DNA of 7,122 nucleotides from Rickettsiales bacterium (GCA_019749855.1 JAIEPI010000191.1:1-7122); one strand, 5' to 3'; counted from the stretch's first letter, positions 1 through 6,074 are shown. Numbers and translations: made by a program. Notes: generated by a model not told the origin, from the sequence alone.

Positions 1-2160
1 AGCACCAACACCGCACTGTTTTCCGAGTATTACCCGATCCTGCTCGGCGCCAATCTGGTGATCGCTGTGCTGCTGGTGATTCTGGTCATCTATCTCTTTT
101 TAGGAAACTGGCGCGCTATGCTAATTCCGGCATTGAGTATTCCAGTCTCCATCATTGCCACCTTCATTATTTTGTGGGTGCTGGGCTACACCATCAACCT
201 GCTCACCTTATTGGCGCTGGTGCTGGCCATTGGCTTGGTGGTGGATGATGCGATTGTGGTGTTGGAAAATATCTATCGGCGTATAGAGCTGGGTGAGTCA
301 CCGCTGGTGGCGGCATTCCGCGGAACACGTCAGGTCGGCGTGGCCGTCATTGCGACCACCTTGGTTCTGGTGGCCGTGTTTGTGCCCATTACCTTTCTGG
401 AGGGCAGTGTCGGGCGTCTATTTTCGGAGTTCGCCTTAGCGATGGCGGCGGCGGTAACTTTCTCGGCGCTGGTGGCGCTGACTTTGTGTCCGATGTTGTC
501 GTCGAAGCTTCTGAGCAAAGGCTTACCCAAACGCCAGCGTCTGACGTCACGCCTTGATGATCTTTTCGTGCGTATGCGAACCGCATATGTCTCGCTATTG
601 CAGAAAAGCTTGCTGAAGCCTGCGTTTGTCATTGGCACTTTTCTGGTTGCCGCCACGCTCAGTCTTTTGCTTTTCTATCTGGTGCCAAATGAATTTGCAC
701 CCAAGGAAGATCGCGGTGCGTTTTTCATCATCATTAATGGGCCTGAGGGCGCAACCTATGCTTATATGGAGGAGCATCTCAATGCGATTGAAGCTCGCCT
801 GATGCCCATGGTAAAAACGGGCGAGATTGATCGTATGCTTCTGCGCGCGCCGCGTTCGTTTGGGGATACGGATGTGTTCAGTACCGCGGTGGCGGTGGTG
901 ATTCTTAGTGACTGGCATTCAGGGCGGCGCTCCGGCTGGGAGATCATGGATGATGTGCGGGGGCGTCTGGTGGATTTGTCCGGCATCAATGCGTTTACCA
1001 TCATGCGGCAGGGGATTGGGCAGGTGGGGCTTCAGAAATCCATGCAGTTTGTGATTGGTGGTGCCACTTATGAGCAATTGGCTGAGTGGCGTGATATTGT
1101 CATGGCGGAAGCACAGAAGAATCCCAAACTGGTTGGGCTGGATTACGATTACAAAGAAACCAAGCCGCAGCTTCGTGTGCGTATTGATCGTGATCGCGCC
1201 GGTGATTTAGGGGTATCCATTAGCCAGATAGGACGCACGCTGGAAACCATGCTGGGCATGCGCGTGGTGACTACTTTCATTGATCGTGGCGAAGAATATG
1301 ATGTCATTGTGGAGGGTGAGCGAAATTTGCAGCGCAATCCTTCCGCGCTGGAGAATATCTATGTACGCTCGGAGCGCAGCAAAAAACTGATCCCGCTCTC
1401 CAATCTGGTGACTGTTGAGGAATTTGCGGATGCCATTGCGCTCAACCGCTATAATCGTATGCGAGCCATCACCATTGAGTCAAACCTTGCCAGTGATTAT
1501 ACGCTTGGGGAGGCGCTGGCATTTATGGAAAAAACGGCGCGTGAGAAACTTCCGCCTGAAGCGCGCATCGATTACAAAGGCGAGTCACTGGAATATAAGC
1601 GCTCCAGTGGCTCTGTCTATTTCGTGTTTATCCTTTCATTGATTGTCGTCTATCTTTTTCTGGCCGGACAATTTGAGAGTTTTGTGCACCCGTTTATCAT
1701 TTTACTCACGGTGCCATTGGCGATGACGGGCGCGCTACTTGGCTTATTTCTGATGGGTGGATCCATCAATATCTACAGCCAGATTGGCATGATTATGCTG
1801 GTGGGGCTGGCGACTAAAAATGGTATTTTGATTGTTGAATTTATTAATCAGCTGCGTGATCAGGGCTTACCTTTTGAGCGGGCGATTCTGGAGGCATCCG
1901 CTAAGCGTCTGCGCCCTATCATCATGACCAGCCTAACAACGGTCATGGGCGCTCTGCCTCTGATGATCTCCAGTGGAGCCGGTTCTGAGACACGAGGCGT
2001 TATTGGTATTGTGGTGGTGTTTGGAGTGATTATCTCCACTGTGCTCACCCTGTTTGTGGTGCCAGTGGCTTATCGACTGATTGCCGCGCAAACATTTTCG
2101 CCGCATGCCATGGAAAAAATTCTTGCACAGGAATTGGAAGAAACGCCAGAGGCAATCTAG
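1..2160 (+). CDS. RND (HAE-1 type) multidrug efflux permease, 5' end missing
   Basis: Inner-membrane proton/drug antiporter of the AcrB/MexB class, which works as a trimer with a periplasmic adaptor and an outer-membrane channel to export drugs or other hydrophobic compounds. The frame is open from base 1, so the gene starts outside the window. 719 residues are visible, and alignment of the proton-relay aspartates with AcrB suggests about 325 N-terminal residues are missing. Window residues D82 and D83 in the VVDDAIVVLEN motif and K606 in GLATKNGILIVEF are the TM4 and TM10 proton-relay residues, so the pump looks functional. TM7 is near 206-229, followed by a large periplasmic porter loop to about 535, then TM8-TM12. 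The GTG at 58 lies inside a transmembrane helix and is not the start. The gene converges on oxyR with a 19-nt gap; I see no strong terminator, only a weak AGCC/GGCT stem at 2159-2172. The substrate and subfamily cannot be read from the sequence. Confidence 0.95.
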   Translation, partial: STNTALFSEYYPILLGANLVIAVLLVILVIYLFLGNWRAMLIPALSIPVSIIATFIILWVLGYTINLLTLLALVLAIGLVVDDAIVVLENIYRRIELGESPLVAAFRGTRQVGVAVIATTLVLVAVFVPITFLEGSVGRLFSEFALAMAAAVTFSALVALTLCPMLSSKLLSKGLPKRQRLTSRLDDLFVRMRTAYVSLLQKSLLKPAFVIGTFLVAATLSLLLFYLVPNEFAPKEDRGAFFIIINGPEGATYAYMEEHLNAIEARLMPMVKTGEIDRMLLRAPRSFGDTDVFSTAVAVVILSDWHSGRRSGWEIMDDVRGRLVDLSGINAFTIMRQGIGQVGLQKSMQFVIGGATYEQLAEWRDIVMAEAQKNPKLVGLDYDYKETKPQLRVRIDRDRAGDLGVSISQIGRTLETMLGMRVVTTFIDRGEEYDVIVEGERNLQRNPSALENIYVRSERSKKLIPLSNLVTVEEFADAIALNRYNRMRAITIESNLASDYTLGEALAFMEKTAREKLPPEARIDYKGESLEYKRSSGSVYFVFILSLIVVYLFLAGQFESFVHPFIILLTVPLAMTGALLGLFLMGGSINIYSQIGMIMLVGLATKNGILIVEFINQLRDQGLPFERAILEASAKRLRPIIMTSLTTVMGALPLMISSGAGSETRGVIGIVVVFGVIISTVLTLFVVPVAYRLIAAQTFSPHAMEKILAQELEETPEAI

Positions 2161-2179
2161 CCATGATAGGCTGAAGTAA

Positions 2180-3097
2180 TTACACTGGATTCAATGATAG
2201 CCCCTTGCGCGGCATATCTTTCATTTCCTTGCTGATAATCTGCACCAGTTTTTCTAGTAGTTTTTTACGCGGCGACGAGTCACGCCACACAAGGCCAACC
2301 TGACGAGATGGGCAGGGATCTTTGAATGGAATATAGCGCACATAATGTGAAATTCTCTCATCCGCAGCGAGTGCCGGCATCAGGGTGACGCCGTGTCCAC
2401 CGGCAACCATTTGTCGCAGTGTCTCGATGCTGGTGGCACTAAATCCTTGCGCTTCCTGACTGCCAGACATCCGGCATAGCTCCAGTGCCTGTGCGCGTAA
2501 GCAATGCCCATCTTCCAGCAATAACAATTCTTCACCCGCCAGATCATCAATCGAGACTTTCTTGCGTTTGGCGAGCGGGTGATTTTCAGGAACGGTGAAA
2601 AGGAAAGACTCCTGATAGATCACAGATTCATGCATTCCATCTTCAGCTAAGGGGAGCGCCACAAAAACAGCGTCCAGCTCCCCATTTTTGAGCTGTTGGG
2701 TGATGGTTCTGGTGTGCCCCTCCACTAAAGAGAGTGACATGCTGGGTAGGCTTTTGCGCAGCACCGGCATTAATCTTGGCAATAGATAAGGGGCAATCGT
2801 TGGAATAATGCCCAGACGGAATTCACCGCCTAACGGGTTGCTCGCCTGCTTGGCTATTTGGCGAATTGCCTCGCTTTCACGCAGTATGTTTTGTGCGCGC
2901 TGAACAATACGCTCACCCACCGGCGTCACTGACACACGTTTATTCGTACGCTCGAAAATCTGAACACCCAGTTCAGATTCAACCTTCTGAATCTGTTTGC
3001 TGAGCGATGGCTGACTGACGAAGCACAACTCAGATGCGCGATTAAAATTCAATGTCTCGGACACAGTGGTAATGTATTTCAAGTCACGAAGGTTCAT
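2180..3097 (-). CDS. oxyR: OxyR, hydrogen-peroxide-sensing LysR-family regulator
   Basis: Transcription factor that is oxidised by H2O2 to form an intramolecular disulfide and then activates peroxide-defence genes. The 305-residue length matches the family. An N-terminal winged helix-turn-helix (about residues 1-60, with VSQPSLSKQIQKVE) is followed by a linker helix and the LysR substrate-binding domain (about 90-295). The redox motif EDGHCLRAQALELC places cysteines at exactly 199 and 208, the positions of the E. coli OxyR disulfide. GIIPTIAPYLLP around T100 also matches the OxyR active-site pocket rather than other LysR proteins. The ATG at 3097 gives the canonical MNLRDLKYI start, although no good Shine-Dalgarno sequence precedes it. 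It is transcribed in the same direction as the yceI operon upstream but lies 171 nt from it, so it is probably a separate unit. No katG, ahpC or other usual OxyR target is visible beside it. Identification is firm; the local regulon is unknown. Confidence 0.95.
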   Translation of the reverse strand: MNLRDLKYITTVSETLNFNRASELCFVSQPSLSKQIQKVESELGVQIFERTNKRVSVTPVGERIVQRAQNILRESEAIRQIAKQASNPLGGEFRLGIIPTIAPYLLPRLMPVLRKSLPSMSLSLVEGHTRTITQQLKNGELDAVFVALPLAEDGMHESVIYQESFLFTVPENHPLAKRKKVSIDDLAGEELLLLEDGHCLRAQALELCRMSGSQEAQGFSATSIETLRQMVAGGHGVTLMPALAADERISHYVRYIPFKDPCPSRQVGLVWRDSSPRKKLLEKLVQIISKEMKDMPRKGLSLNPV

Positions 3098-3128
3098 ATA
3101 AACAATGCCTATTATGGATGTAATAATA

Positions 3129-3154
3129 ATAGCAAATTATTTGATAAAAGATAG
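3129..3154. promoter_or_regulatory. Possible partial OxyR autoregulatory site upstream of oxyR
   Basis: The 171-nt gap between oxyR and the second yceI is strongly AT-rich. It contains ATAG at 3129-3132 and again at 3151-3154, exactly 22 nt apart. That is the spacing of the ATAG half-elements in the published OxyR tetramer site (ATAG-N7-CTAT-N7-ATAG-N7-CTAT). The CTAT partners are poor (TTTG and GAAT), so only half of the pattern is present. OxyR autoregulation is known in enterics; here it is only an inference. In such AT-rich DNA the match could be chance. I see no convincing -35/-10 pair for oxyR and no clear terminator for the yceI operon in this gap. Confidence 0.2.
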
Positions 3155-3268
3155 AGAGAAAGAATCATTAAGATCGAAACAATAGCTAAATGAAAGTGAT
3201 GGTATTTATAGCGATTGAACGTTTATGGCTCACTGAAATGATGAGTTTTGCATCTACTATTGTCGCAA

Positions 3269-3862
3269 TTAGCGGGTGGCATTCACCACAAACGTAATGG
3301 ATACCTCATCTTTTACCACGGATGTATCAGCCCATTCGCCCTGTCCAATGCCAAAGTCAAGGCGCTTTAGTTGAACCTGACCGTGCGCGCTTGCCGCATG
3401 GTCGCTGATGGAATCAATCGTAAAATCTATCGATAGTGGTTTAGTAATATCTCTAAGTGTGAGATCGCCTTGCACATTATAATTGGCCTGAGTTTGTTTT
3501 GTAAACTTACGTGACGTGAAAATAGCATCATGAAAGAGAGAGCTGGCCAGCCAGTCTTTTTCAATGAGTGCGTTTGTTACTGCCTCATAACTACTATTTA
3601 CCTCATGTGTATTGATATGAATGTTGGCGCTATTGCCCTGCATATTCGCTTCGCTGAAGGTGATGTTACCTTGCAGCGCATGAAAACTCCCTTGCACCGG
3701 CGCACCATTCACAGTCGCTGTAAATTCCACTCGGCTATTTTGGGAGTCTATCTGATACGTCAGCGGCGCTGTCTCGGCAGGTAATGCCTCGGCGAAGGTC
3801 AGTGCCGGCGTCGTCACCAGCGCCATACACAGCAATAAGATCATAAGGAGAGGCTGATGCAT
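3269..3862 (-). CDS. Second, divergent YceI-family periplasmic protein
   Basis: Predicted secreted lipocalin-like protein of the YceI family, whose members bind polyisoprenoids such as ubiquinone in a beta-barrel pocket. A signal peptide (hydrophobic residues 4-20, likely cleavage after A24 in LTFA-EA) is followed by the YceI domain at about 35-197: YQIDSQNSRVEF, LTLRDITKPLSI (T150-K151-P152) and a final strand ending DEVSITFVVN. It differs from the first YceI of this operon: the usual H-x-G-F-S segment is replaced by VNGAPVQGSF, and the C-terminal motif is RLDFGIGQGEW rather than YRSQYGM. The start codon overlaps the cytochrome stop by one base (TAATG) and I see no clear ribosome binding site, which argues for translational coupling. 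The partner is probably the cytochrome b561 encoded just upstream. Family assignment is good; the ligand is not known. Confidence 0.85.
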   Translation of the reverse strand: MHQPLLMILLLCMALVTTPALTFAEALPAETAPLTYQIDSQNSRVEFTATVNGAPVQGSFHALQGNITFSEANMQGNSANIHINTHEVNSSYEAVTNALIEKDWLASSLFHDAIFTSRKFTKQTQANYNVQGDLTLRDITKPLSIDFTIDSISDHAASAHGQVQLKRLDFGIGQGEWADTSVVKDEVSITFVVNATR

Positions 3863-4455
3863 TATTCGACGCGCCTGACAAAGGGGAGCATGCGCCGCAG
3901 CGTTGCATCCTTACGGTAAAAATGATGGTAAAGTGCCGCGATGACATGCAGCGAGATCATCCCCATGAATAGGAATGCTAACAACTCATGAGTTTCCTTA
4001 AAAAACTCTAATGCGGAAGGTGAGGGGGCGATCAGTGCGGACAGGGTAAAAAACCCAAAGGGTGCCACGGGAAAGCCTGCGGCAGAGGACATCAGCCAGC
4101 CAGTGATGGGCATACATAACATCAGAGCATACATCGCATAATGTGTCGCACGTGCAGCAAGTACAAGGCGCACACTCATGCCTGTCATAGGTTTGGGAGT
4201 CATGGTGATTACTCGCCAAGCCACTCGCAGCATCAGCAGGCTAAGCACACATATGCCTAAGCTTTTATGTAATCCATACAGACGTATTTTTTCGATGCCT
4301 AACGGTAGATCTGTCATGGTCAGGCCGAGATAGAGCATGTAGAAAATCAGGCCCGCCATGCCCCAATGCAGAAGCTTGGAAGTGCGATTATAGGTGGTTA
4401 TTGTATGAGGCTGAGCCTGAGTATTTGCGGTGGCATGAAGCCTTTGCATATTCAC
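3862..4455 (-). CDS. Cytochrome b561 family membrane protein (CybB/YceJ-like)
   Basis: Predicted four-helix, di-heme b-type cytochrome of the inner membrane. Characterised bacterial members pass electrons between quinones and small oxidants; E. coli CybB is a superoxide:quinone oxidoreductase. The 197 residues include four hydrophobic segments with candidate heme-ligand histidines: H30 (KLLHWGMAG), H63 (GLHKSLGI), H105 (ATHYAMYALM), and H156, H170, H177 and H178 (ETHELLAF and SLHVIAALYHH). The tail is basic and probably cytoplasmic. The GTG at 4455 overlaps the upstream yceI stop (GTGA); an ATG two codons later (4449) is an alternative, and neither has a strong Shine-Dalgarno sequence. It sits between two yceI genes and overlaps both, so the three products are likely made in a fixed ratio. 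E. coli pairs a b561 gene (yceJ) with yceI in the same way. Electron donor and acceptor here are inferred only. Confidence 0.9.
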   Translation of the reverse strand: MNMQRLHATANTQAQPHTITTYNRTSKLLHWGMAGLIFYMLYLGLTMTDLPLGIEKIRLYGLHKSLGICVLSLLMLRVAWRVITMTPKPMTGMSVRLVLAARATHYAMYALMLCMPITGWLMSSAAGFPVAPFGFFTLSALIAPSPSALEFFKETHELLAFLFMGMISLHVIAALYHHFYRKDATLRRMLPFVRRVE

Positions 4456-5048
4456 GGTGCTGGCTTTGCAGCTGTTGAGAGAACCGCCTCAGCTTCAATC
4501 ACCAGATCCACCTGATCCCCCACGAGAGGCAGGCCGTAGGTCATGCCATATTGTGAGCGATAAATAAGGCCGCGAACCGTGAAGCCTGCCGTTTGCTTGC
4601 CGCTAAACGCATTTTTGCCAATTTTGTTTAGCGTGACACCTAAGGTCAGTGGTTTGGTGACGCCGTGTAGCGACAAATCACCCGTAACGGTGGCGGTTTT
4701 TTCGCCGGTGAGCGTTACATTGGTGCTTTTGAACGTTGCGCGTTTGAATTCATCATAGTTAAAGAACTCTTTGGCCAGCAGATGCTTATCAAAGGTGCTA
4801 TCGCCCGTATGCAGGCTGGCGATATCGACCGTGATTTCAACACTGCTTTCGCTTGGCTGTTCTTCATCAAGAGTGATATGGCCGGATGAGGTGCCAAATT
4901 CGCCAATCGATTTTGAAAAACCCAGATGATCCGCCATCCATGAAATATCCGTATGTGCCGAATCAATATCGTAGCGTATCGGCTTTGCCAGTGATGGTGA
5001 GGCAACTACGCCTATCAGAAGTGAAATAACAAGAAGCTTACAACGCAT
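4452..5048 (-). CDS. yceI: YceI family periplasmic isoprenoid/quinone-binding protein
   Basis: Secreted beta-barrel protein of the YceI family; solved homologues hold a polyisoprenoid or ubiquinone chain in the barrel. The 198 residues start with a classical signal peptide (KLLVISLLIGVVASPSLA, cleavage after A21). Family motifs follow in order: YDIDSAHTDISW (26-37), DHLGFSKSIGEF (40-51), LSLHGVTKPLTL (126-136) and LIYRSQYGMTYGLPLVGDQV (161-180). I chose the ATG at 5048 because AGGA at 5060-5057 lies 8 nt upstream; the in-frame ATG at 5057 has that AGG directly against it and would add only M-I-A. The gene follows arsR by 41 nt and its stop overlaps the cytochrome start. Expression is probably controlled by the ArsR protein. 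In E. coli, YceI rises at high pH and osmotic stress; its exact task is unsettled. Confidence 0.93.
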   Translation of the reverse strand: MRCKLLVISLLIGVVASPSLAKPIRYDIDSAHTDISWMADHLGFSKSIGEFGTSSGHITLDEEQPSESSVEITVDIASLHTGDSTFDKHLLAKEFFNYDEFKRATFKSTNVTLTGEKTATVTGDLSLHGVTKPLTLGVTLNKIGKNAFSGKQTAGFTVRGLIYRSQYGMTYGLPLVGDQVDLVIEAEAVLSTAAKPAP

Positions 5049-5060
5049 GGCGATCATCCT
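5049..5060 (-). promoter_or_regulatory. Ribosome binding site that decides the yceI start
   Basis: On the minus strand AGGA (5060-5057) is followed by 8 nt and then ATG at 5048. The AGGA overlaps the alternative ATG at 5057, so that upstream start would have no properly spaced Shine-Dalgarno sequence. Confidence 0.55.
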
Positions 5061-5089
5061 GGAGTAATATCTGTTGGCCGATTCTCACA

Positions 5090-5428
5090 TTAAGTATCGG
5101 AAATGGCAGTCTCCACATTAGGCGAAATCTGATTCAGAAAAGCAAGCACGTCATGCACCAGAGGTTGGCGAATCGAGTAGAAAATCTGTTGTCCCTCGCG
5201 TCGTGTCTCTAACACGCCCTCTTGCCTCAGTCTGGCCAGATGCTGCGAGAGGGCAGGCTGCGATAGGTTTAATGCTTCTTCCAGTTCACTCACGCAGGCG
5301 TCACTTTGCGCCAGCCGGCATAAAATGAGAAGGCGATTGCTATTCGCCACCAACTTCAGAAAGTCGGCCACCGGTATGGCGCTCTCACGCAGCGCATCAA
5401 GGGATTTTGAAAGATTATGTTCAGGCAT
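5090..5428 (-). CDS. ArsR/SmtB-family repressor, BigR/YgaV-like
   Basis: Small dimeric winged-helix repressor that probably controls the downstream yceI-b561-yceI genes. The 112 residues contain the ArsR fold: ADFLKLVANSNRLLILCRLA (21-40), the recognition helix LSQPALSQHLARLRQEG (55-71) and the wing TRREGQQIFYSI (75-86). The sequence resembles BigR/SqrR/YgaV, which sense sulfane sulfur or redox state through two cysteines. C37 occupies the first of these positions (RLLILCRL). The second, near the C-terminus in BigR, is absent: the last helix reads VLAFLNQISPN. Another cysteine, C45, lies eight residues after C37. No metal-binding ELCVCD motif is present. I prefer the ATG at 5428; an in-frame TTG at 5446 would add six residues but lies almost on the expected transcript start. 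The inducer is therefore uncertain. Confidence 0.88.
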   Translation of the reverse strand: MPEHNLSKSLDALRESAIPVADFLKLVANSNRLLILCRLAQSDACVSELEEALNLSQPALSQHLARLRQEGVLETRREGQQIFYSIRQPLVHDVLAFLNQISPNVETAISDT

Positions 5429-5457
5429 GCGAGATGGATGTGGCAAAAGTAGATTTG

Positions 5458-5487
5458 TTTATATCGCTTTCCTAAATTGGGATGCAA
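5458..5487 (-). promoter_or_regulatory. Putative sigma70 promoter of the arsR-yceI operon
   Basis: On the minus strand TTGCAT (5487-5482) and TATAAA (5463-5458) are separated by 18 nt, a good -35/-10 pair. Transcription would begin near 5451, leaving a leader of about 23 nt before the ATG at 5428. ATGCAA occurs twice on the plus strand (5482-5487 and 5505-5510), and a GATA-T-TATC palindrome lies at 5495-5503 just upstream of the -35 box. Either could be part of an ArsR operator, but there is no direct support for this. Confidence 0.45.
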
Positions 5488-5684
5488 TGAAAATGATATT
5501 ATCTATGCAAAGCAATAAGATGTATTCACCATCTCATGGCTATTTAGGCCACAGCCCTCCATTTTGGAACAATGGCGCATGAGTGGCAGTGCAATTTTCT
5601 GCAAATTTAAATAGAACATAGAGTAGGGCTTTGCTAGTACATGATGCTGCCATCAACGCCCCGCCCAAAGGCAATGGTTCCGTT
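5488..5684. other. Non-coding stretch between the arsR promoter and the tRNA-Ser repeats
   Basis: No convincing gene is seen on either strand. The left part is AT-rich, with the palindrome and ATGCAA repeat noted for the arsR promoter. The right end (5663-5675, GCCCAAAGGCAAT) is a degenerate copy of the leader segment GCCGAAAGGCAAAT that precedes each later tRNA-like start, so the repeated region begins here in eroded form. A promoter for the tRNA must lie somewhere upstream, but I could not pick one with confidence. Confidence 0.5.
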
Positions 5685-5699
5685 AGTGTGGGCGCTGCG

Positions 5700-5731
5700 T
5701 CCCTCGTAGCTCCGTCAGGAGCGAAGTGGGA
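5700..5731. repeat. Imperfect hairpin inside repeat unit 1
   Basis: Two 14-nt arms around a GTCA loop form 11 Watson-Crick pairs out of 14; the inner GCTCC/GGAGC and outer TCCC/GGGA are perfect. There is no following T-run, so it is not a typical terminator. It resembles a small palindromic (REP-like) element inserted in the tRNA fragment. I do not recognise the family. Confidence 0.55.
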
Positions 5732-5783
5732 AGTGGTTTAAGGTTGCCGAAAGGCAAATGGATATGGAAGTGTGGGCGCTGCG

Positions 5784-5815
5784 TCCCTCGTAGCTCCGTC
5801 AGGAGCGAAGTGGGA
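5784..5815. repeat. Imperfect hairpin inside repeat unit 2
   Basis: Exact copy of the hairpin at 5700-5731, displaced by 84 nt. Exact conservation of both arms and loop is consistent with recent duplication of the whole unit rather than independent insertion. Confidence 0.55.
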
Positions 5816-5849
5816 AGTGGTTTAAGGTAGCCGAAAGGCAAATGGATAT

Positions 5850-5893
5850 GGAAGTGTGGCCGAGTGGTTTAAGGCACTAGTCTTGAAAACGGG
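5850..5893 (+). pseudogene. Decayed 5' half of a tRNA-Ser
   Basis: Positions 5850-5890 match 5938-5978 of the intact tRNA-Ser downstream at 38 of 41 bases: acceptor 5' strand, D-arm, 5' anticodon-stem strand and loop CTTGAAA with a UGA anticodon. After the loop the stem strand reads ACGGG instead of the ACTAG needed to pair with CTAGT, and no variable arm, T-arm or 3' acceptor strand follows. It cannot fold as a full tRNA. The remainder to 5937 is the short repetitive stretch GAAGGTTAGAAGGTTTTAAGG and another leader copy (GCCGAAAGGCAAAT at 5917-5930). It is either a duplication remnant or debris of integration at the tRNA gene. Confidence 0.75.
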
Positions 5894-5937
5894 TGAAGGT
5901 TAGAAGGTTTTAAGGTGCCGAAAGGCAAATTTTATGT

Positions 5938-6027
5938 GGAAGAGTGGCCGAGTGGTTTAAGGCAGCAGTCTTGAAAACTGCCGAGGTGGCAACGCCTCCG
6001 TGAGTTCGAATCTCACCTCTTCCGCCA
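5938..6027 (+). tRNA. tRNA-Ser (anticodon UGA)
   Basis: A complete class II tRNA with encoded CCA (6025-6027) and discriminator G6024. The acceptor GGAAGAG (5938-5944) pairs with CTCTTCC (6017-6023). The D-stem is GCC/GGC. The anticodon stem GCAGT/ACTGC flanks loop CTTGAAA with anticodon TGA at 5972-5974. A long variable arm (5982-5999) is diagnostic of serine here. The T-arm GTGAG/CTCAC encloses TTCGAAT. It reads UCA and other UCN codons. It is the intact member after a decayed copy and two repeat units, and it marks the boundary to DNA of different codon use, a frequent integration point for phages and islands. Confidence 0.97.
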
Positions 6028-6033
6028 TCACCC

Positions 6034-6074
6034 AGTTCGAATGCCAAAAACGCCCATGGGACAATCCTGGGACA
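6034..6074 (+). other. Junction after tRNA-Ser with short direct repeats, possible att or integrase-binding region
   Basis: AGTTCGAAT of the tRNA T-loop (6003-6011) recurs at 6034-6042, just beyond the CCA. TGGGACA then occurs twice, at 6057-6063 and 6068-6074, 11 bp apart (about one helical turn), as seen for recombinase arm sites. No integrase gene is in the window, so a role in integration is inference. The rest of the gap up to 6125 shows only a TAATAT -10-like hexamer at 6103-6108 without a good -35 box. Confidence 0.3.

Larger units (their letters stand above)
5685..5852 (+). repeat. Two tandem 84-bp units built on a tRNA-Ser 5' fragment
   Basis: Units 5685-5768 and 5769-5852 are identical apart from one base (T at 5745, A at 5829). 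Each contains AGTGTGG (matching the acceptor/D-arm start of the decayed tRNA copy that follows), then about 40 nt of foreign-looking sequence with a hairpin, then GTGGTTTAAGG (the tRNA-Ser D-loop and stem), then GCCGAAAGGCAAATGGATAT. Just after the second unit the same start continues as a recognisable tRNA-Ser 5' half. The array therefore looks like repeated duplication of the tRNA leader and 5' end, with a small element inserted in the D-arm before the last duplication. Near-identity of the two units implies a recent duplication or gene conversion. Confidence 0.85.

Noticed and set aside
58..60. GTG at 58 as the start of the RND gene
   Set aside because: The same frame is open back to base 1 with RND-like sequence, and the GTG falls in a transmembrane helix. 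The true start is outside the window.
330..656. Minus-strand open frame inside the RND gene (also 389-586, 595-918, 762-1004, 1149-1337, 1860-2048)
   Set aside because: They are shadows of the strongly conserved RND frame, with arginine/threonine-rich, low-quality translations and no RBS.
2159..2172. Bidirectional terminator between the RND gene and oxyR
   Set aside because: The AGCC/GGCT stem is only 4 bp and has no T-run on either strand.
3530..3784. Plus-strand 84-codon frame within the second yceI
   Set aside because: It is antisense to a gene with clear family motifs and has no features of its own.
5325..5582. Plus-strand 85-codon frame across the arsR start and promoter
   Set aside because: Most of it is antisense to arsR and the rest is AT-rich promoter DNA. 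No domain or RBS is seen.
5700..5731. Rho-independent terminator
   Set aside because: The hairpin is followed by GTGG rather than a T-run and is duplicated within a tRNA-derived repeat.
5685..5852. CRISPR array
   Set aside because: There are only two long, directly abutting units with no unique spacers; this is a tandem duplication.
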